NCBI GenBank assembly: GCA_948144175.1
Contig: CANXME010002546.1
Coordinates: forward strand, 1 to 64,000
Origin: Closterium sp. NIES-65
Lineage: Eukaryota; Streptophyta; Zygnematophyceae; Desmidiales; Closteriaceae
DNA: 64,000 nucleotides
Direction of reading: 5' to 3'
Made by a program: the position numbers and the translations under genes. Position 1 is the stretch's first letter. Each line of letters starts with the position of its first letter. This document shows, piece after piece, positions 52,501-61,500 of the stretch. The notes beneath the pieces are model-generated. The model saw nothing but the letters and a program-made list of their open reading frames with translations, was not told the DNA's origin and did not search any database.

Positions 52501-55500
52501 AGTCGCTCATGTACCTGTGCGTACTGTGCTGCTCTCTCTCTAACGGTCCTTATTGAATATAATAAACGGTACAGCAAGTGTAAGGCATGAATGGACTGTT
52601 GAGACTAACCTATTGCTGCTCTCTCCCTCTTGCTGCTCTGCACTTCAACGGATGGACACCCCCTTGTGAATTCAGCCATGCACTTACCTGCGAGTGCTTC
52701 CCTGCTTGTACAGCTCTCCGCCTATGCCCTCCCTAGTTTTACACGTTCTTTGAGGCGGCCTCACGTTTTCTCACATTTCCCCCAGCCTACATTCAGCATG
52801 ATTTTTTAGTCGACTCAAAAACTGACTTCTCACATTTCCTCCAGTCTGCATACAGCATGCTCGAATCACTCATGTACCCGTGTGCGCTGCCATGCACTTA
52901 AATCTCCGTCTACCTTTCCCATTTATCTCCCTCTCCCTCTCCCTCTCCCTCTCCCTCTCCTTCTCTCGTCCTCCTCTCCCCTCTTCTTGCCTGCAGGGAC
53001 GTGAGCTACAACAAGGGTTTGAATTCCCACCTTATACCCAACCCTGCCCTCCTTCCCCTCTCAACTGATCCTTCTCCGTCTCCCTCTCTTGTCCTCCTCT
53101 CCCCTCTTCTTGCCTGCAGGGACGTGAGCTACAACGAGGGTATAAACGGCACTATCCCAGAGTTTCTAGGGAAAATGGCACGCATCCAGTCCATGTGAGT
53201 GAGTCAATGCAGCCAACGCTAGTCAACGCATTCAACATGTGTGAGTCAATGCAGTCAACGTGAGTCAATGCAGTCAACGTGAGTCAATGCAGTCAACGTG
53301 AGTCAATGCATGCAGTCAACATGAGTCAATGCAGTGAATGTGAGTCTCTTTCCTCCCTCCCTCCCTCCCTCCCTCCCTTCCTCCCACACACACTCACAGA
53401 GCCTTTGAGTACTGCGATCTGACAGGCCCCATTCCCCCCAACCTGGGCGAGCTGCAGAACATAGTCGAGATAATTCTCGACAACAACCACCTCACGGGGG
53501 ACATCCCTCTGTCCTTCCTTTCCCCTCCGTCCCTCCCTCTCTCCCTTGCTCCCTTGCTCCCCTTTATCCCTACCCTTCAACCACAAAGCCTTTGAGTATT
53601 GTGACTTAACCGGCCCCATCCCAGCCAACCTGGGCGAGCTGCAGAACATAGTGGAGATCTTCCTCGACAACAACCAGCTCACGGGGGACATCCCCCCCTG
53701 ATTCCCTCTCTTCCATCCCTTCCCATCCCATCCCATTCCTTCCTTTTCCTCCCCTTCTCCCTCACTACCCGCAGAGCCTTTGAGTATTGTGACTTAACCG
53801 GCCCCATCCCAGCCAACCTGGGCGAGCTGCAGAACATAGTCGAGATCTTCCTCGACAACAACCAGCTCACGGGGGACATCCCGCCCTCCCTGGGTCAGCT
53901 CGTGACGCTCAACAAGCTCTTCCTCAACCACAACATGCTCTCGGGGGCCATTCCCGTGGAGCTCTGTCAACTCACCAACATCTACGACCTGAATCTGGCC
54001 CGGAACCAGCTTCAGGGGGGCATTCCCGCGTGCTTGGCACAACTGCCGCACCTAGCAACACTGTGAGTCGATCCATCACTCTCATCTCACCATACATCCC
54101 CACGGAGCGCTGCCTGCCAGTTCAGGGGCTACCTCCCGCCCTCGCTGGGGCAGCTCGTGACTCTCAAGCTCGTGACGCTCAACAAGCTCTTCCTCAAACC
54201 ACAACATGCTCTCGGGGCAAATTCCTACAGAGCTCTGTCAACTCACCAACATTTATGATCTGTATTTGGCGAGGAACCAGCTGCAGGGGACCGTTCCTGC
54301 GTGTCTGACACAGCTGCTGCACCTAGCCACCCTGTGAGTAGCGTATGAGCGTGTGAAGGTCCTGTCCTGAGGGCACGGACTGAAAGCAGAGACACAGTAT
54401 TCCTCGACTACAAGAGCAGCTCGAGACCCTCAAGCTCGTGACGCTCAACAAGCTCTTCCTCAACCGCAACATGCTCTCGGGGCAAATTCCTACGGAGCTC
54501 TGCCAGCTGACTAATATTTATGACCTCAACCTGGCCAGGAACCAGCTGCAGGGGACCATTCCCGCTTGCCTGACACAGCTGCCGCGCTTAGCCACGCTGT
54601 GAGTTCCTGCAACACAGCACTCTCTCCCCCTGAACACACCACTCTCTCCCCCTGAACACACCACTCTCTCCCCCTGAACACACCACTCTCTCCCCCTGAA
54701 CACACCACTCTCTCCCCCTGAACACACCACTCTCTCCCCCTGAACACACCACTCTCTCCCCCTGAACACACCACTCTCTCCCCCTGAACACACCACTCTC
54801 TCCCCCTGAACACACCACTCTCTCTATGAACCTGCTGACCATCTCACTCCCAGACGTCTCCAGCACCAACGCTGTGAACTTCGAGTACAACGGCAACTGC
54901 CTTGACAACGTGCCTTCTTTCCCTCCCTGCCTCGCTCTCCCCTCCCTCTCCCACCATTGCAGAACCTTGTCTATGAACCTGCTTACAGGCCCAGTCCCGG
55001 ATGTCACCAGCACCAACGCTGTCAAGTTTGAGTACAACGGCAACTGCCTTGACAACGTGCCGGACCAACAGGACGTCTGCGCCGCTCCCACCACCACTCC
55101 TCCCTCCACAGACGGAACCCCCCCTTCAACGGACGGGACCCCCACTGACGGAACCCCCACTGATGGGACCACCGCCAATCCCCCCACAGCTGACGGCACC
55201 ACCACTGACGGCAGCAGCAGCGGTGGCGGCGATGCTGCTTCCCAGGAGTATCCTCCTCCCGCTGAGGCTGCTGCTGCTTCAGTCTCTGCTCCTCCCCCTC
55301 CTCCCCCTGCCAACCAAGGTGCGTTCAGCTTTTTCATCTCAGGGGTAGCAGCAGCAGCGGTGGCAGCAATGCTGCTTCCCAGTAGTCGCCTCCCCCAGCC
55401 AGGGTATGTTTTTTGAGTATTCTAAAAAAATATGCAATGCTGCTTCCCAGTAGTCGTCTCCCCCAGCCGGGGTATGTTTTTTGAGCATTCTCAAAAAACA

Positions 55501-58500
55501 TGCAATGCTGCTTCCCAGTAGTCGCCTCCCCCAGCCGTGCCTGCTGCCTCGGTTACTCCCCCTACTGCTCCCCCTCCTCCCCTGCTAGCCAAAGTGTGCT
55601 GCGCCGCTCTTCTTTCGGTTTGCTTTCACTCAGCATCTTCAAAGCTCACCACAGGAATTTTTTTTTAGTCGACTCAAAAAGCATCTTCTAGCATTTTTAG
55701 GCTCACCCTCTCCTTCTCCCCACTCACCTCTCCCTCCTATGTTGCCTCCTTCCCCTATGTTCCCAGGCTCCACCACGGCAGCAGCGTGTGTTCTGTGCTG
55801 TGGGGCTTCTTTATAGTCTTCAAAGCTCTCTGCATCTCCCCTCTCGCCCTCTTCCCCCTCCCTCCCATCCTGCCCCTTCCCCTCCCTTCCCCCTCCCCCA
55901 CTCCTCTCCCCCAACCCCTCTTTCCTCCTCCACGTATTCGGTTCCAGGCTCCCCAGCAGCAGCGTATGTGCTGCTGGGCTTTTTTGTCATCTTCTTCAGC
56001 GTCCTCGTTATAGTGGCCTTCATTTGCAACGTGAGGAGCTCTGGAACCTCCTCCTCCAATCGCCCAGACCAATGTACGTCCCCTCTCTCCCTCCCTCCCC
56101 TCCGCCCTCCCCCCCTTCTCTCCCTCCCTCTCCCTCCTCTTTTCCTTCCTCTTCTCTCTCCTCTCTGCCTTCCTCTCCTCCTCCTCTCCCTCCTCTTCGC
56201 TCTCTATTCCCCCTCTCTCCCTCATTACATCAGGGTCAACGCCAGTGCCCGGCATAATCACCATTGTAGTCTTCACGACTGCTCTCGTTGCCCTCATCGC
56301 CGTCGCCTACTACTTGAGCTACCGCCAAGGGAACTCTGACGGCTCTAACCGCGCTGACCAGTGTATGTGCAATGTTGAAGAAGTGTTTTGAGACGTCTCA
56401 AAACACTCTGACGGCTCTAACCGCGCTGACCAGTGTATGTGCAATGAGTTTGAAGAAGTGTTTTGAGACGTCTCAAAACACTCTGACGGCTCTAACCGCG
56501 CTGACCAGTGTATGTGCAATGAGTTTGAAGAAGTGTTTTGAGACGTCTCAAAACACTCTGACGGCTCTAACCGCGCTGACCAGTGTATGTGCAATGAGTT
56601 TGAAGAAGTGTTTTGAGACGTCTCAAAACACTCTGACGGCTCTAACCGCGCCGACCAGTGTATGTGCAATGAGTTTGAAGAAGTGTTTTGAGACGTCTCA
56701 AAACACTCTGACGGCTCTAACCGCGCTGACCAGTGTATGTGCAATGAGTTTGAAGAAGTGTTTTGAGACGTCTCAAAACACTCTGACGGCTCTAACCGCG
56801 CTGACCAGTGTATGTGCAATGAGTTTGAAGAAGTGTTTTGAGACGTCTCAAAACACTCTGACGGCTCTAACCGCGCTGACCAGTGTATGTGCAATGAGTT
56901 TGAAGAAGTGTTTTGAGACGTCTCAAAACACTCTGACGGCTCTAACCGCGCTGACCAGTGTATGTGCAATGAGTTTGAAGAAGTGTTTTGAGACGTCTCA
57001 AAACACTCTGACGGCTCTAACCGCGCTGACCAGTGTATGTGCAATGAGTTTGAAGAAGTGTTTTGAGACGTCTCAAAACACTCTGACGGCTCTAACCGCG
57101 CTGACCAGTGTATGTGCAATGAGTTTGAAGAAGTGTTTTGAGACGTCTCAAAACACTCTGACGGCTCTAACCGCGCCGACCAGTGTATGTGCAATGAGTT
57201 TGAAGAAGTGTTTTGAGACGTCTCAAAACACTCTGACGGCTCTAACCGCGCCGACCAGTGTATGTGCAATGAGTTTGAAGAAGTGTTTTGAGACGTCTCA
57301 AAACACTCTGACGGCTCTAACCGCGCCGACCAGTGTATGTGCAATGAATTTGAAGAAGTGTTTTGAGACGTCTCAAAACACTCTGACGGCTCTAACCGCG
57401 CCGACCAGTGTATGTGCAATGAGTTTGAAGAAGTGTTTTGAGACGTCTCAAAACACTCTGACGGCTCTAACCGCGCCGACCAGTGTATGTGCAATGAATT
57501 TGAAGAAGTGTTTTGAGACGTCTCAAAACACTCTGACGGCTCTAACCGCGCTGACCAGTGTATGTGCAATGAGTTTGAAGAAGTGTTTTGAGACGTCTCA
57601 AAACACTCTGACGGCTCTAACCGCGCTGACCAGTGTATGTGCAATGAGTTTGAAGAAGTGTTTTGAGACGTCTCAAAACACTCTGACGGCTCTAACCGCG
57701 CCGACCAGTGTATGTGCAATGAATTTGAAGAAGTGTTTTGAGACGTCTCAAAACACTCTGACGGCTCTAACCGCGCTGACCAGTGTATGTGCAATGAGTT
57801 TGAAGAAGTGTTTTGAGACGTCTCAAAACACTCTGACGGCTCTAACCGCGCTGACCAGTGTATGTGCAATGAGTTTGAAGAAGTGTTTTGAGACGTCTCA
57901 AAACACTCTGACGGCTCTAACCGCGCTGACCAGTGTATGTGCAATGAGTTTGAAGAAGTGTTTTGAGACGTCTCAAAACACTCTGACGGCTCTAACCGCG
58001 CTGACCAGTGTATGTGCAATGAGTTTGAAGAAGTGTTTTGAGACGTCTCAAAACACTCTGACGGCTCTAACCGCGCCGACCAGTGTATGTGCAATGAGTT
58101 TGAAGAAGTGTTTTGAGACGTCTCAAAACACTCTGACGGCTCTAACCGCGCCGACCAGTGTATGTGCAATGAATTTGAAGAAGTGTTTTGAGGCGTCTCA
58201 AAACACTCTGACGGCTCTAACCGCGCTGACCAGTGTATGTGCAATGAGTTTGAAGAAGTGTTTTGAGACGTCTCAAAACACTCTGACGGCTCTAACCGCG
58301 CCGACCAGTGTATGTGCAATGAGTTTGAAGAAGTGTTTTGAGACGTCTCAAAACACTCTGACGGCTCTAACCGCGCTGACCAGTGTATGTGCAATGAGTT
58401 TGAAGAAGTGTTTTGAGACGTCTCAAAACACTCTGACGGCTCTAACCGCGCTGACCAGTGTATGTGCAATGAGTTTGAAGAAGTGTTTTGAGACGTCTCA

Positions 58501-61500
58501 AAACACTCTGACGGCTCTAACCGCGCTGACCAGTGTATGTGCAATGAGTTTGAAGAAGTGTTTTGAGACGTCTCAAAACACTCTGACGGCTCTAACCGCG
58601 CTGACCAGTGTATGTGCAATGAGTTTGAAGAAGTGTTTTGAGACGTCTCAAAACACTCTGACGGCTCTAACCGCGCTGACCAGTGTATGTGCAATGAGTT
58701 TGAAGAAGTGTTTTGAGACGTCTCAAAACACTCTGACGGCTCTAACCGCGCCGACCAGTGTATGTGCAATGAGTTTGAAGAAGTGTTTTGAGACGTCTCA
58801 AAACACTCTGACGGCTCTAACCGCGCCGACCAGTGTATGTGCAATGAGTTTGAAGAAGTGTTTTGAGACGTCTCAAAACACTCTGACGGCTCTAACCGCG
58901 CCGACCAGTGTATGTGCAATGAATTTGAAGAAGTGTTTTGAGACGTCTCAAAACACTCTGACGGCTCTAACCGCGCCGACCAGTGTATGTGCAATGAGTT
59001 TGAAGAAGTGTTTTGAGACGTCTCAAAACACTCTGACGGCTCTAACCGCGCCGACCAGTGTATGTGCAATGAATTTGAAGAAGTGTTTTGAGACGTCTCA
59101 AAACACTCTGACGGCTCTAACCGCGCTGACCAGTGTATGTGCAATGAGTTTGAAGAAGTGTTTTGAGACGTCTCAAAACACTCTGACGGCTCTAACCGCG
59201 CTGACCAGTGTATGTGCAATGAGTTTGAAGAAGTGTTTTGAGACGTCTCAAAACACTCTGACGGCTCTAACCGCGCCGACCAGTGTATGTGCAATGAATT
59301 TGAAGAAGTGTTTTGAGACGTCTCAAAACACTCTGACGGCTCTAACCGCGCTGACCAGTGTATGTGCAATGAGTTTGAAGAAGTGTTTTGAGACGTCTCA
59401 AAACACTCTGACGGCTCTAACCGCGCTGACCAGTGTATGTGCAATGAGTTTGAAGAAGTGTTTTGAGACGTCTCAAAACACTCTGACGGCTCTAACCGCG
59501 CTGACCAGTGTATGTGCAATGAGTTTGAAGAAGTGTTTTGAGACGTCTCAAAACACTCTGACGGCTCTAACCGCGCTGACCAGTGTATGTGCAATGAGTT
59601 TGAAGAAGTGTTTTGAGACGTCTCAAAACACTCTGACGGCTCTAACCGCGCCGACCAGTGTATGTGCAATGAGTTTGAAGAAGTGTTTTGAGACGTCTCA
59701 AAACACTCTGACGGCTCTAACCGCGCTGACCAGTGTATGTGCAATGAGTTTGAAGAAGTGTTTTGAGACGTCTCAAAACACTCTGACGGCTCTAACCGCG
59801 CCGACCAGTGTATGTGCAATGAGTTTGAAGAAGTGTTTTGAGACGTCTCAAAACACTCTGACGGCTCTAACCGCGCCGACCAGTGTATGTGCAATGAATT
59901 TGAAGAAGTGTTTTGAGGCGTCTCAAAACACTCTGACGGCTCTAACCGCGCTGACCAGTGTATGTGCAATGAGTTTGAAGAAGTGTTTTGAGACGTCTCA
60001 AAACACTCTGACGGCTCTAACCGCGCTGACCAGTGTATGTGCAATGAGTTTGAAGAAGTGTTTTGAGACGTCTCAAAACACTCTGACGGCTCTAACCGCG
60101 CCGACCAGTGTATGTGCAATGAGTTTGAAGAAGTGTTTTGAGACGTCTCAAAACACTCTGACGGCTCTAACCGCGCTGACCAGTGTATGTGCAATGAGTT
60201 TGAAGAAGTGTTTTGAGACGTCTCAAAACACTCTGACGGCTCTAACCGCGCCGACCAGTGTATGTGCAATGAGTTTGAAGAAGTGTTTTGAGACGTCTCA
60301 AAACACTCTGACGGCTCTAACCGCGCTGACCAGTGTATGTGCAATGAGTTTGAAGAAGTGTTTTGAGACGTCTCAAAACACTCTGACGGCTCCAACCGCG
60401 CCGACCAGTGTATGTGCAATGAGTTTGAAGAAGTGTTTTGAGACGTCTCAAAACACTCTGACGGCTCTAACCGCGCTGACCAGTGTATGTGCAATGAGTT
60501 TGAAGAAGTGTTTTGAGACGTCTCAAAACACTCTGACGGCTCTAACCGCGCCGACCAGTGTATGTGCAATGAGTTTGAAGAAGTGTTTTGAGACGTCTCA
60601 AAACACTCTGACGGCTCTAACCGCGCCGACCAGTGTATGTGCAATGAGTTTGAAGAAGTGTTTTGAGACGTCTCAAAACACTCTGACGGCTCTAACCGCG
60701 CTGACCAGTGTATGTGCAATGAGTTTGAAGAAGTGTTTTGAGGCGTCTCAAAACACTCTGACGGCTCTAACCGCGCCGACCAGTGTATGTGCAATGAGTT
60801 TGAAGAAGTGTTTTGAGACGTCTCAAAACACTCTGACGGCTCTAACCGCGCTGACCAGTGTATGTGCAATGAGTTTGAAGAAGTGTTTTGAGACGTCTCA
60901 AAACACTCTGACGGCTCCAACCGCGCCGACCAGTGTATGTGCAATGAGTTTGAAGAAGTGTTTTGAGACGTCTCAAAACACTCTGACGGCTCTAACCGCG
61001 CTGACCAGTGTATGTGCAATGAGTTTGAAGAAGTGTTTTGAGACGTCTCAAAACACTCTGACGGCTCTAACCGCGCCGACCAGTGTATGTGCAATGAGTT
61101 TGAAGAAGTGTTTTGAGACGTCTCAAAACACTCTGACGGCTCTAACCGCGCTGACCAGTGTATGTGCAATGAGTTTGAAGAAGTGTTTTGAGACGTCTCA
61201 AAACACTCTGACGGCTCCAACCGCGCCGACCAGTGTATGTGCAATGAGTTTGAAGAAGTGTTTTGAGACGTCTCAAAACACTCTGACGGCTCTAACCGCG
61301 CCGACCAGTGTATGTGCAATGAGTTTGAAGAAGTGTTTTGAGACGTCTCAAAACACTCTGACGGCTCTAACCGCGCTGACCAGTGTATGTGCAATGAGTT
61401 TGAAGAAGTGTTTTGAGACGTCTCAAAACACTCTGACGGCTCTAACCGCGCTGACCAGTGTATGTGCAATGAGTTTGAAGAAGTGTTTTGAGACGTCTCA

